The position numbers were made by a program, and so were the translations under genes. 33,587 bases of DNA from NCBI RefSeq assembly GCF_000426305.1, contig NZ_AUFC01000032.1:1-33587 (forward strand), in the 5' to 3' direction. The notes under the pieces were generated by a model. The model had not been told where the DNA came from. It worked only from the letters and a program-made list of their open reading frames with translations, and searched no databases. Below are positions 1 to 9,210 of this stretch, in pieces. This DNA is from Anaerovorax odorimutans DSM 5092. Lineage in GTDB: Bacteria > Bacillota > Clostridia > Peptostreptococcales > Anaerovoracaceae. Position 1 is the first letter of the stretch. The number at the start of each line of letters is the position of its first letter.

Positions 1-214
1 AGTTAGGATTAGAACTTCTTTCTGATTTGCTATAGCCTAAATGATCATCCATTTCAGATTCCATCATACTTTTAATAGTACCTCCAAGCAAATCTCTCAA
101 AGCATCTTGAATATCTTCTGCTGTTTCGATATCATACTCTTCAATTAAACTTGCAATAATGTTTTTCTTCCCTTCGGTCAATGGACCAACTTTGTACACA
201 TTTTTCTTTGCCAT
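1..214 (-). CDS. IS256-family transposase, N-terminal 71 residues (partial)
   Basis: The protein starts MAKKNVYKVGPLTEGKK and contains LLGGTIKSMMESEMDDHLGY, the hallmark N-terminal block of IS256/mutator-type DDE transposases. The ATG at 214 has an AGGAGG site about 8 bases upstream, so the start is well supported. Only the N-terminal region is present, and the catalytic DDE residues would lie beyond base 1. The gene is the cargo of the IS that interrupts the 266-1207 gene. The visible part has no frameshift, so the element may still be active, but that cannot be judged from this fragment. Confidence 0.85.
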   Translation of the reverse strand, partial: MAKKNVYKVGPLTEGKKNIIASLIEEYDIETAEDIQDALRDLLGGTIKSMMESEMDDHLGYSKSERSSNPN

Positions 215-298
215 AAAAATAGCCTCCTATAATAATTTGATTTTATCATAGAAAGCTATATAGTTTTAATATTTTACAGACTTTTTTTCACAGTCTCC
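1..298 (-). mobile_element. IS256-family insertion sequence, 5' end only (runs off window start)
   Basis: This is the transposase-start end of an IS256-type element. The terminal segment, read on the minus strand from 298, begins GGAGACTGTGAAAAAAAGTC and sits exactly where the third repeat of the neighbouring surface-protein gene loses its similarity to the first two. A sigma-A-like -10 (TATGAT or TAAAAT) and an AGGAGG site precede the transposase start at 214. The exact terminus could be off by a few bases. The target-site duplication and the other inverted repeat lie outside the window. Family assignment rests on the transposase N-terminus. Confidence 0.75.
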
Positions 299-1207
299 AT
301 AGTTAAGTGAATTACCTGTCAGCTCTTCACACCTTTTGTTAAAGTATGTATCAAGGAAAGATACATTTGATCCCTCAATGCCTGAAAAATAAATGGTATC
401 AGCTGTGCCTGCATCATGGTCATCTTTGACAGCAATACTTATTTTTCCTGAAAACTCATTTTCATTCTTATCATAACCTTTATAGCTGATCGTTAGCGTA
501 CCATCATAATCATCGTCGGCAAGAAAAGATACATCATCTATAGACAAGTCTTCATCATAGTAATACTTTTTTGAATCACTGACCTTAGCCTTATTCTTGC
601 CATCATAATCATAATAGAGTACTCCCTTTGATGAAGATGGTAAGGTGAACTTCACGTACTTGAGATTTTCTTTCTTCAGCTTCTTGCATACCTTATTGAA
701 ATCGTCTTCGTGAAAGTCTACATTATCTCCCGAATTTACTGAATATTCGATCGTATCCGCATCACTATCGCTACCTTCAACAGTTATTTTTATTTCTCCT
801 GAAAACTCATTTCCATCCTTATCATAACCTTCATAGCTGATCGTTACTGTACCATCATAATCATCATCAGCAAGAAAAGAAACATCATCTATGGACAAAT
901 CGTCATCATAATAATACTTTTTTGAGCTACTAACCTTAGCTTCATCCTTACCCTTATAATCATAATAAAGTACCCCCTTTGATGAAGATGGTAAGGTGAA
1001 CTTCACGTACTTGAGATTTTCATCCTTTAGCTCCTTGCATACCTTATTGAAATCGCCTTCGTGAAAGTCTACATTATCTCCTGCATCTACCGAATATTTA
1101 ATCGTATCGGCATTATTAGATGAAGCAAACGATACTGTAGGAACAAAAAGAGTAACCATCATCATTGATAAAATAATGGAAATGTGTTTTTTTAAATTAC
1201 TTTGCAT
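266..1207 (-). CDS. Secreted repeat protein, C-terminus replaced by IS256 end (truncated gene)
   Basis: This is a 313-residue exported protein. Residues 1-28 are a signal peptide (positive MQSNLKKH start, hydrophobic core, cleavage near SFASS). Two near-identical repeats of about 117 residues follow (33-149 and 150-268), each with NVDFHE, FNKVCK, KYVKFTLPSSSKGVLYYDY, KKYYYD, SIDDVSFLADDDYDGT and EFSG blocks. A third repeat starts at 269 but breaks off after Y303, where the earlier copies continue VKFTLP; the last 10 residues are encoded by the IS256 terminus. Similar repeats are common in clostridial S-layer-type proteins, so the original gene was probably longer and may have had a C-terminal wall anchor (inference). 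The ATG at 1207 has a good AGGAGG site. No anchor remains, so a stable product would be released. Confidence 0.8.
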   Translation of the reverse strand: MQSNLKKHISIILSMMMVTLFVPTVSFASSNNADTIKYSVDAGDNVDFHEGDFNKVCKELKDENLKYVKFTLPSSSKGVLYYDYKGKDEAKVSSSKKYYYDDDLSIDDVSFLADDDYDGTVTISYEGYDKDGNEFSGEIKITVEGSDSDADTIEYSVNSGDNVDFHEDDFNKVCKKLKKENLKYVKFTLPSSSKGVLYYDYDGKNKAKVSDSKKYYYDEDLSIDDVSFLADDDYDGTLTISYKGYDKNENEFSGKISIAVKDDHDAGTADTIYFSGIEGSNVSFLDTYFNKRCEELTGNSLNYGDCEKKSVKY

Positions 1208-1320
1208 TTTTATCCTCCTAACTTACATAAAAAATACTTTTTCTTGAACACTCTTAAAGGAATCTTTTACATAATTTTACCATATAAAATTGACTATTAC
1301 ATGTTTTATTTATGTGACCC

Positions 1321-1347
1321 TTGTGAAAATTATACTTTTTTTCACAA
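1321..1347. promoter_or_regulatory. Inverted repeat TTGTGAAAA-N9-TTTTCACAA
   Basis: A perfect 9-base inverted repeat with a 9-base spacer lies about 115 bp upstream of the truncated surface-protein gene. The spacer contains TATAAT on the minus strand, but I see no good -35 for it. It could be an operator for a dimeric repressor or a weak hairpin. The rest of 1208-1525 is AT-rich and holds no gene I can support. Confidence 0.3.
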
Positions 1348-1392
1348 TCAGCCTTTAAGCTGCAAATTAATAAATGCTAAAATAACGATATA

Positions 1393-1422
1393 AAGAAAAA
1401 TTGTAACGCACTAGCGATACAA
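1393..1422 (-). terminator. Rho-independent terminator downstream of the subtilase
   Basis: On the minus strand TTGTATCGC-TAGT-GCGTTACAA forms a 9-bp stem with one mismatch, followed by TTTTTCTTTA. It lies about 105 bases past the subtilase stop and would end the transcript coming from the protease, and perhaps from the giant-protein operon. Confidence 0.5.
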
Positions 1423-1525
1423 CTTTCGATTTGATATTTTTGTTTAAATTAATCTGTAATCAGCTTTTCTTAATTTTAAATATTATTGCATATTCTCTTA
1501 AACAGGAATCCTATTTTTATATATC

Positions 1526-2425
1526 TTAGTTTATATTTTTTAAAAACTTAAGTGCTGAAGCGGAATTTATTTTTCCCCATCCATAAACTGAATCATAACC
1601 TTTATCTCCCAAATCTTCAGCTGATATTGAAATAGTATTTCGAATATCTTTTGGCGTACTGCTTGGAGCTTCCGATAACAAAGAAGCTATAATCCCTGCG
1701 GCAGAAGCATTAGCATAGGAAGTTCCCGAAAAGCATCTTACATTTTCATCTAAAGATAAAGCTTTGATATTTTTACCTTGAGTTACACAAAATACTCCAT
1801 TACGCTGTGAAAATTCGGCTATTTCGTCATTCCCATCAATTGCACCTACACCTATTACAGTATCATAAGCAGCAGGATAATATATCTTTTCAGCTGCTCT
1901 TTCATTATCATTTCCCACAGCAGCCACAATAATAACTCCTTTTTCCTCTGCATACTCTACCGTTTCTCTCAGATTGTCATCATCCTTAGTTGTTCCTGAA
2001 CTAATACATAAAACTTTACAATGATACACATCAATTGCATCTCTCATGGCTTTAATCAAAAGCTCTAAACCTCCATTTTTTGTAACACCAGAAGGATAGC
2101 GAGATTGATAAATCAAAGGAACAATAGTTGCTTTCGGAGCCGTACCAATTAAAATATTCTTATCATTTTTTACTCCCAGAATCACAGAAGCAACTCTGGT
2201 TCCATGGCCGATTTTATCTTCCAATCCTTCCTCTGGGAAAACATAGTTTTTTCCTTGTACTATCTTCTCTTGAAATTCTATTCTATAATTTCCCATTATC
2301 CCTGTGTCAATAATTCCAATTCGAATCCCTTCTCCATTATGCAAATTATCTGCAAAAATGGCTTGAGGAAATATCAAGCTCCATATAATTACTGCAAAAT
2401 ATATAATGTATTTTTTTCTTTTCAC
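1526..2425 (-). CDS. Secreted subtilisin-like serine protease (family S8), no visible propeptide
   Basis: This is an exported S8 endopeptidase. Numbering from the upstream ATG at 2470, the triad is D55 in IGIIDTG, H89 in GHGTRVAS and S251 in GTSYANASAAG, with oxyanion N187 in AAVGN. All are intact, so it should be active. I prefer the GTG at 2425: AAAGGG lies 7 bases upstream and it gives a compact signal peptide (MKRKKYIIYFAVIIW...). The ATG at 2470 has no well-spaced site and falls within a small hairpin (2461-2482). The catalytic core begins about 20 residues after the signal peptide, so the usual I9-type chaperone prodomain is absent, and at about 300 residues this is a minimal subtilase. 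It lies downstream of the giant surface-protein operon on the same strand; processing or shedding of those proteins is an inference. Confidence 0.88.
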   Translation of the reverse strand: MKRKKYIIYFAVIIWSLIFPQAIFADNLHNGEGIRIGIIDTGIMGNYRIEFQEKIVQGKNYVFPEEGLEDKIGHGTRVASVILGVKNDKNILIGTAPKATIVPLIYQSRYPSGVTKNGGLELLIKAMRDAIDVYHCKVLCISSGTTKDDDNLRETVEYAEEKGVIIVAAVGNDNERAAEKIYYPAAYDTVIGVGAIDGNDEIAEFSQRNGVFCVTQGKNIKALSLDENVRCFSGTSYANASAAGIIASLLSEAPSSTPKDIRNTISISAEDLGDKGYDSVYGWGKINSASALKFLKNIN

Positions 2426-2508
2426 TTTTTTTCCCTTTCTGCAAGGTAAATTACGGAATACATTGCCCATAAAATGGCAATGTACTCCATGCTGTTATAC
2501 TTAATAAT

Positions 2509-5500
2509 CTACTTTTCCTTAGTTTCCTTCGTTTCTTCCTTTGTATTACACTTATTAATAAACCTTAAAATCAAGGCGGAGACTTCTGCTCTTGTAGCAG
2601 TATTTTTTGGATATAGCATATTATTATTGCTGCCCTTAAAAATTTCTGATGATAAAGCCCACTCAACAGACTCCCTTGCATATTCGGAAATATCTTCTAT
2701 ATCCTTGTAATCAGAAGTATTCACTTTTTCTTCATAAGTCAGGTCATAGTTCTGACATTGTGCATATCTGTACAAAAATACTGCTATTTGTTCTCTTGTT
2801 ACAAGATTATCCGGTTGGAAAATTCCTTCACTAACTCCTTTTACAATTCCGTATTTTCCTGCCCAGGATACATACGGTGCATAATATGATTTCTCTGCAA
2901 CATCAGAATATTGAGTATCATCTGCTTTTGATTCAACATTGCCCATTCTACCCAAAACAGTGACAAACATGCCCCTTGTCATTCCTTGTTCCGGAGCAAA
3001 AACAGTATCTGTAACGCCTTTAAAAAGACCTCTTTCAACAACGGCTCTAATATATTCTTCAGCCCAATGTCCTCTCACATCCGTAAATTTATCAAATATT
3101 AAATCAGACACTTGTGAAGCTTTAGCAAAAACAGCTTTTATTGTATGTTTTTCTGTAATATTTTCAAAGTTATATTTTTTAACTACACCTATGCTCTTTC
3201 CATCTACTAAAACATCTTTAATCTCATATCCTTCAGATGGCGTTATGGTAAATGTCCTTTCAGAATTCTTATCCACATCCACACTTCCTGAAGGACTTAT
3301 AGTTCCATTTTCACCTGCAGATGCAGTAATAACATATGATTTGTCATTACTTTTCCCTGAACTGCCATTACTGTTTCCACCGGAAATTTTCTCAAATTGT
3401 GCAGTTACAGTTACATTACGTCCAGGCATAGTAAAGGAATTACCTTCAATTCCTGCCTGATTAACAATTACCTGTTTAAGCCTATATCCCTCTGTTGGTA
3501 CAGCAGTAACTTTTATAACAGAATCCTGTTTTGCAGAAATTTGAGAAATCTCTATTTTCCCGCCTTCTGATGGCTGAATAACATTAATATTATAGTAAGT
3601 ATCACCTGTTATACTTCCACTTGATTGTGACCCAAATACAGCAGCTGCTGTATAGCCTCCATCTTCCGACACCATCAATTTTCCTAGAACCATACCTTGC
3701 GCGCCTGCTCCTACAGTAAGCATACCCTCATCTGTGACAGAAGCTGCTCCCGAAATTGCAGCAGTATCCCAAGATACAAGGGAGGAGTTATTTAAAACGA
3801 TTTCTCCTTCCTCATTCTTATCAGAAGATTGCACACTTGCTTTCAATATAAGATTTTTTACAAATTCAGCATCTGATTGCTTTCCTCCTGTCAGTGACTT
3901 ATTTGTAATATCAACTCCATCTGCATAAAGTTTTAATGTATCAATCTTCCCAAGAGCCTTATTATTAACAGTAACTGTCTTTACCGTTTCATTACCTGCC
4001 TTATCTTTAACCAATACTGTAACATTTTGAGAAGCCATTGTCTTATTTAGATTTATGGTCTGACTGAATCTGCCGCTGCTGTCAATAGATGGCGAATATT
4101 CAGTTCCATTAATATTAATCTTTGTTCCCTTATCTGTAATTCCCTTTACCTCTAAAGTTCCGTCAGTTTCAAAGAAACCACCATTTATAGGTTCTTCAAG
4201 CATTAATCTAGGAGGTAATGTATCTACGGCAAAACGTTTTTGTGCTAAGACCCCATCCCCAGCGCTATTGGTACCTATAAACATTAATGTATGATTTCCG
4301 TCTTCAATCTCATTAAGTACAATTTTAGAATTGTCACTATTTATAATCTCTTCTGATAATCCTGCGGTATTTTTTGTTCCATCACCATCAGCCCATTGGT
4401 AACCTGTATCCAGATACCATCTGCCTGATACACTTTGATCGGATTTCAAATTAAAAGTAATATTATTGGTTCTAAAAGTATCAATCATTACATTTTGTGC
4501 TTCCCCGTTAGAGTACCCTACTTCCACAGCTCCTGATGCTGTAAACTGTACATTTGCAGGCTCAGGCTTTGATAAAATGATTTCATTTGAGAAAGTCTCA
4601 GAGGAATAGAATATTATAGGGTCGCCTGTATCTGAAGAAGCATCTTCCTTATAAGCTGCTACCCCCAATCTATAGACTTTACCTTCTTCAAGACCTCTTG
4701 TAACAGTCTCTGTTTTTTCAGCACCATTTTCAATAACAGGATCTCCATTCTCATCAGTTACTGTGTAAGTATAACTATTTCTGCCACCCACTGATAATTT
4801 TTTTGTATCTTTTATATATGCCATTCCACCATACTCACTAAGAGTCCACGAATTATCGCTTTCCTTTTCATAAACATTAATTAAATAGCCGTCATAGTCT
4901 CCGTCAGGTGCCTCTACATTTGCATCTATCTGATAATCTCCTCCATTTACTGCACTTACAGATTTCGGAGAAAAAGGCAGTTTTGTATTTGTAAACTGGA
5001 ATTTGTCTGCTGAAACCGCAGTTTCACAAAGTTCTCCTTCTTTTGATGCAATCACCTTCAAATAGTATTCTCCGCTCTCCAAGCTATGAGGAAGCTCAAA
5101 GGTTACTTTTTTAGCACCGTCAATTATACCTGAACTTTTATCTAACTTGTAAATCAAAGATTCCTCTTTATCTTGATCATTTTTCACTGCCATAAAGCTT
5201 AATTTCTCAAATTGATTCAATTCTGAACCGTTCCAATTTACAGTCAATTTATTGCCATTAGCTAAAGATGCACTTACATTATCCAAACTTGCCATAGGAC
5301 GTACATTATATAAAAGCAAATCTGCCGCTGCATCAGGGGTTTCAATGTTCCATTCTTTGTTATAAACTTCATCTGTTGTAAATGTAACATTCAGGCTTGC
5401 TTTTTTTGTGTCGGTATTATAAGTAAGGTTTGCATTTGAATTTGAGTTTTCAACTGAATTTGCATCTAAATCCTGATTATAAATTTTTATTTCATAAGAA

Positions 5501-8500
5501 GTTCCGTTATTATCTTTTACTTGAATATTTTTTGCAAGTTCCATTGCTTCTGCTTTTGTCTCGGCACTATAAGTCATGGATAATATAGCATCGTTGTCTC
5601 CTTCTCTATTGCCAAGATTCAAAAGGTGTAATTTTTTATCCGCTTTTGATTTTACAACAGCGGAAGTTGTTCCATCCATAAGTACAGTTGCAGAATCTAT
5701 GTCTTCTGCCAATTCTGGCTGTGCTGCTAACTCAAAATTAGTTCCTACATGCATATATAAAAGTTTTCCGGTTTCAGGATCTTTATATACCGGAATATCA
5801 TCGGTTCCAAGTAATTCAGGGAAGGATGGCTCAGGTGCATTTCCGCCAAATCCAAAGTCTACATCTCCGCCCCAATAATAACATACGCCTGCTTTGATTC
5901 CTATTACCTCAATACCGCCCCATATTTTATCAGAATTTGCTCCTAAATCAACACTTCCTAAATGTATGCCCCCTATGAAGAATACCTCATCAGGTATCTT
6001 TATTCCGGCTTTAACATAAAATTCAAAAAATCCATCATCTTGAACTACAATATATCCGCCTCCGCTTATAATATTCAAAACATTAACGCTGACAGATGCC
6101 AAGAAATAAAATTCAGGATACCAGTCAAACTGAAGCTGGGCATGATTTAATACTTTAATATCCGTATCCGTAATAACACCATCACTAACTTTAATTCCAA
6201 GACCCCTTAAGCTAAGTGATAAATCTGCTTTCGCCGAAAAGACCTGCATAATAGATAATTGTGCAGAAAGCAAAATTTTTAATGGAGGTACAGAATCTGT
6301 TGCAAATATAGTATCATATAATTTGTCAATACCTCCTCCTCCGCCTTGGAGCCATACCACGCCAAATCCATCTACATTAACCCCCGGCTTGAAACCTTTA
6401 ATAAAGAAATAGAGTTTATCTGGAACAGGATATCCGTCTTTACTCTTTATATATATCTCTGCTTCCACTTCCATTTTTGTAAATTTACATTTTCCTGCAA
6501 CACCTACCTGCCAATCACCAATAGTATTGATTGTTAACTTTGCAGCCATTGTAGGCATAGCAGGCGTATATCCGGGAATTTGGAGTTCTACAGTTGTATT
6601 AAAGCCAATATATTCGCCACCGAACAATATATCTTTTACCTTAATACTACCTACCCCTTCATCAGCTTTTTGATCCATCCTCACTTGGTCCTTATGATAT
6701 TCCCAAGCACTTCGCATATGCTGTGAAGTGTAAGATCTATCTTCAAAGAAGGTTAAGTTTATTTTATCAAATAAATCTAACTGAACAGGAGATTTTTCTG
6801 CATTATTAGGAATGAGAAAAGAAAGATCCAAATTTGCGCCAAAACCTATAACACGCCTTAATTCACTGCCATTATCTTTTATCACTCCCAATTCACCATA
6901 ACGAAATTCAAAAATCATGCCTGCAATTGTTTGAGCAGCTCCGGCAGCACTTGGCCATATTAATGTAATGGTTTCCTTATTTGCCATAGGATCAGGATTG
7001 CTCTGTCGTTTACCGTTTTTATCAAATGGTATCAACTCATAATCGGTACCATTCTTAATAGAAGTCAGAGCAGAAACCCCTCCTTTCCATATAGTAGTAC
7101 GTGCACCTGTAGTATATAACTCTGCATCAAAATCCACATTAATAGCCTGATTCGGTTGATTGTAATTTTCTATGGAAACAGAAACACTTCCGTTTTCTAT
7201 ATCAATGCAATTGTTTAAGGTCATTACATTATCGCTGCTTCCTGTAGAAACGCCAGTATATTTTAGCACTGTTCCATCTGGGGCCACTTGATCTGCAGCA
7301 CTAATTTCCCCTTTTAATTCAAGAAGAACCTCGCCTAAATCATTTTTCCCTTTCTCATATGCAGTTTCACTTCCGAAAGTTTTAATCTCATATTGTGACT
7401 GGTCATAAGAAGTACCTTTTTTTTGAATAACCGCAATAACTCCATATCCATCATTTCTGTAAGCTTTATCATCACTTACTGCAAATTTCATAGCAGGAGC
7501 TGCAATTTCTTTTTTCCCCGTATCAGTATAACTTATTACCAACTGATAATTTCCCACAGCCATCGTATCATTTAAAACCACATCTATGGTATTATCCTCT
7601 TCATTGATCAAAAACTGCTCTGCAGGTATTTTATAGGCTTTCCCTTCTCCGGTTACAGGTCTTGCGAGAACTTTATATTCCGACTTATTTGACAACATGT
7701 TAAAATTATCTCCTGTCAAAAATAAATGACGTGTCCCTTCATTGTAAATAATATCAGGAGAAATACCTGTAAATTTAATTTCAGGCAGCTTTCCATCTCC
7801 TCCCGGACATAAAATATAGCACATTCCTTCACCAAGAAGATTTTCTTCCAAAAGCTGACCACTTCCTGTAGGATCCACATCTGCACTCACATTATATACT
7901 TTAAAATGTACTTTTCTATAAGCTGCCTCTGCTCCTATAGATGCATTAAAATTCCACGAAATTGTCTTAGTCTCATCAACTTTAAAGTCATTGATCTCTT
8001 TCGTATAAGGGTTTACATAGCTTGTATCTGTCTGAATCACATTATCATCACTGACAGGTGTTATACCCGTTTGACAGTAAGCTGCAACCTTTACTTTCTC
8101 ATACTTTTTCGCTGTATTAGTTTTAAAATTTTCAATAGATGTCTGTATCGTAAAATCACCATCGTCTCCGCCTTCAAACTCACTTTTATAAGTTTTATTA
8201 TCTTCTGCCAGTTTCATAGATGATGGTGCTGTCATATTTACAGAAACCGTATTATTATCTGAAACTTTTTCATTGGAATATACACCATAATAAGTAGCAA
8301 TAGACTTTGAACTTTCATTTGTTACAGTTCCAATGTTGTAATATAACGCATAAGCACTATCTGCTGTAAGATATTTTTTATTATTAGGATTTGTAAATGA
8401 CAAATCTGTATCAGGTGTGAAATCAAATACACTTGCTGCCAGATTGTTCCAATGTCCGAAAGCGACTTTATCAGGTTTACATTCTTGTTCATTTATTGAT

Positions 8501-9198
8501 GCGTTTACTGTATATGCTAAAATAGTTGGGTTATTTACATCATCATACGCAAAAAAGGTTTTTTCATATAAACTTCCGTCCGTATTGGGAAATTCACTCT
8601 CTTTTTCAACTCTTTTGTATTTTCCGTCTGTTCCTGCCATCTCATATATGGCATAATCTTGATACCCTAAAGCTGTATCCATAAGAATTCTGGCACTTAT
8701 ATCAGCTTTAGAGCCCGTTGTTTCTGCAGTATATGAAATATATGCCATCCCATGATTGTTAGAGCCTGCATTAGCAAGCTCTATTCTCTGGGTAAATTTC
8801 AAGTCATCTACTTCCCACTGTGCGGTTATACCTGCAGCATCTTGAGTAACTTTAACTTGATGATCCATAAGTCCAAGAAAGCTGTATTTCCCACCGAAAA
8901 TATAGTCCTTTGTTTTACCATCTCTTGTTACTCTAAATGAAGTGAAAGAAGTATCATTTTCTCCACGAGGAAACAATAAATTTTTATTATTATCATCCTT
9001 GTTTAGTTTATCACCTTCTACTGTCCTGATATCAAAACCACCATTTTTTGCGGAAACAGTGACTTCCAGAAAACCATTATTTAAGGAATAGGTGTCAGGA
9101 GTTTGCAATTCTTCTGCCAAAACTTTTAAAGGAAATACTCCTATCATCATTATGACGGTTAGAAATACAGCTACTCCTCTCATGAAGCTTCGTTTCAT
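2509..9198 (-). CDS. Giant SLH-anchored surface protein (2229 aa)
   Basis: This is a cell-wall-anchored exoprotein. A signal peptide covers about residues 1-29. The large N-terminal region (30-850) is beta-rich with no family I recognise. Residues 880-1123 are rich in glycine and alternating hydrophobic strands (for example SGGGYIVVQDDGFFEFYVKA). Fibronectin/Ig-like segments follow, including one at about 1657-1746 (DTLPPRLMLEEP to VKDKAGNETVKTVTV). Two InlB-B-type repeats are at about 1870-1938 (GYRLKQVIVN, FTMPGRNVTVTAQF) and 1952-2028. Three SLH repeats at about 2036-2222 (FTDVRGHWAEEYI, MTRGMFVTVLGR, TREQIAVFLYRYA, TRAEVSALILRFI) bind secondary wall polymer. The C-terminus ends in a short KEETKETKEK tail. 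The ATG at 9198 is preceded by GGAGAC, and the gap to the upstream 2820-aa gene is 12 bp, so they are co-transcribed. No enzymatic motif is visible; adhesion or matrix binding is an inference. Confidence 0.9.
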   Translation of the reverse strand: MKRSFMRGVAVFLTVIMMIGVFPLKVLAEELQTPDTYSLNNGFLEVTVSAKNGGFDIRTVEGDKLNKDDNNKNLLFPRGENDTSFTSFRVTRDGKTKDYIFGGKYSFLGLMDHQVKVTQDAAGITAQWEVDDLKFTQRIELANAGSNNHGMAYISYTAETTGSKADISARILMDTALGYQDYAIYEMAGTDGKYKRVEKESEFPNTDGSLYEKTFFAYDDVNNPTILAYTVNASINEQECKPDKVAFGHWNNLAASVFDFTPDTDLSFTNPNNKKYLTADSAYALYYNIGTVTNESSKSIATYYGVYSNEKVSDNNTVSVNMTAPSSMKLAEDNKTYKSEFEGGDDGDFTIQTSIENFKTNTAKKYEKVKVAAYCQTGITPVSDDNVIQTDTSYVNPYTKEINDFKVDETKTISWNFNASIGAEAAYRKVHFKVYNVSADVDPTGSGQLLEENLLGEGMCYILCPGGDGKLPEIKFTGISPDIIYNEGTRHLFLTGDNFNMLSNKSEYKVLARPVTGEGKAYKIPAEQFLINEEDNTIDVVLNDTMAVGNYQLVISYTDTGKKEIAAPAMKFAVSDDKAYRNDGYGVIAVIQKKGTSYDQSQYEIKTFGSETAYEKGKNDLGEVLLELKGEISAADQVAPDGTVLKYTGVSTGSSDNVMTLNNCIDIENGSVSVSIENYNQPNQAINVDFDAELYTTGARTTIWKGGVSALTSIKNGTDYELIPFDKNGKRQSNPDPMANKETITLIWPSAAGAAQTIAGMIFEFRYGELGVIKDNGSELRRVIGFGANLDLSFLIPNNAEKSPVQLDLFDKINLTFFEDRSYTSQHMRSAWEYHKDQVRMDQKADEGVGSIKVKDILFGGEYIGFNTTVELQIPGYTPAMPTMAAKLTINTIGDWQVGVAGKCKFTKMEVEAEIYIKSKDGYPVPDKLYFFIKGFKPGVNVDGFGVVWLQGGGGGIDKLYDTIFATDSVPPLKILLSAQLSIMQVFSAKADLSLSLRGLGIKVSDGVITDTDIKVLNHAQLQFDWYPEFYFLASVSVNVLNIISGGGYIVVQDDGFFEFYVKAGIKIPDEVFFIGGIHLGSVDLGANSDKIWGGIEVIGIKAGVCYYWGGDVDFGFGGNAPEPSFPELLGTDDIPVYKDPETGKLLYMHVGTNFELAAQPELAEDIDSATVLMDGTTSAVVKSKADKKLHLLNLGNREGDNDAILSMTYSAETKAEAMELAKNIQVKDNNGTSYEIKIYNQDLDANSVENSNSNANLTYNTDTKKASLNVTFTTDEVYNKEWNIETPDAAADLLLYNVRPMASLDNVSASLANGNKLTVNWNGSELNQFEKLSFMAVKNDQDKEESLIYKLDKSSGIIDGAKKVTFELPHSLESGEYYLKVIASKEGELCETAVSADKFQFTNTKLPFSPKSVSAVNGGDYQIDANVEAPDGDYDGYLINVYEKESDNSWTLSEYGGMAYIKDTKKLSVGGRNSYTYTVTDENGDPVIENGAEKTETVTRGLEEGKVYRLGVAAYKEDASSDTGDPIIFYSSETFSNEIILSKPEPANVQFTASGAVEVGYSNGEAQNVMIDTFRTNNITFNLKSDQSVSGRWYLDTGYQWADGDGTKNTAGLSEEIINSDNSKIVLNEIEDGNHTLMFIGTNSAGDGVLAQKRFAVDTLPPRLMLEEPINGGFFETDGTLEVKGITDKGTKININGTEYSPSIDSSGRFSQTINLNKTMASQNVTVLVKDKAGNETVKTVTVNNKALGKIDTLKLYADGVDITNKSLTGGKQSDAEFVKNLILKASVQSSDKNEEGEIVLNNSSLVSWDTAAISGAASVTDEGMLTVGAGAQGMVLGKLMVSEDGGYTAAAVFGSQSSGSITGDTYYNINVIQPSEGGKIEISQISAKQDSVIKVTAVPTEGYRLKQVIVNQAGIEGNSFTMPGRNVTVTAQFEKISGGNSNGSSGKSNDKSYVITASAGENGTISPSGSVDVDKNSERTFTITPSEGYEIKDVLVDGKSIGVVKKYNFENITEKHTIKAVFAKASQVSDLIFDKFTDVRGHWAEEYIRAVVERGLFKGVTDTVFAPEQGMTRGMFVTVLGRMGNVESKADDTQYSDVAEKSYYAPYVSWAGKYGIVKGVSEGIFQPDNLVTREQIAVFLYRYAQCQNYDLTYEEKVNTSDYKDIEDISEYARESVEWALSSEIFKGSNNNMLYPKNTATRAEVSALILRFINKCNTKEETKETKEK

Positions 9199-9210
9199 AT
9201 TTTCGTCTCC

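Noticed and set aside
1202-1393. 63-residue plus-strand frame in the 1208-1525 gap
   Set aside because: There is no ribosome site, the composition is low-complexity Tyr/Phe/Ile from AT-rich DNA, and it overlaps the start of the minus-strand gene.
2426-2470. ATG at 2470 as start of the subtilase
   Set aside because: It has no well-spaced ribosome site, lies in a hairpin and gives an overlong charged N-terminus; the GTG at 2425 fits better, though the ATG is not excluded.
2939-3460. Open frames on the plus strand inside the giant genes (for example 2939-3460, 16478-17113, 23041-23583)
   Set aside because: They lie opposite clear coding sequence, lack ribosome sites and have no protein-like domain; they reflect base composition of the opposite strand.
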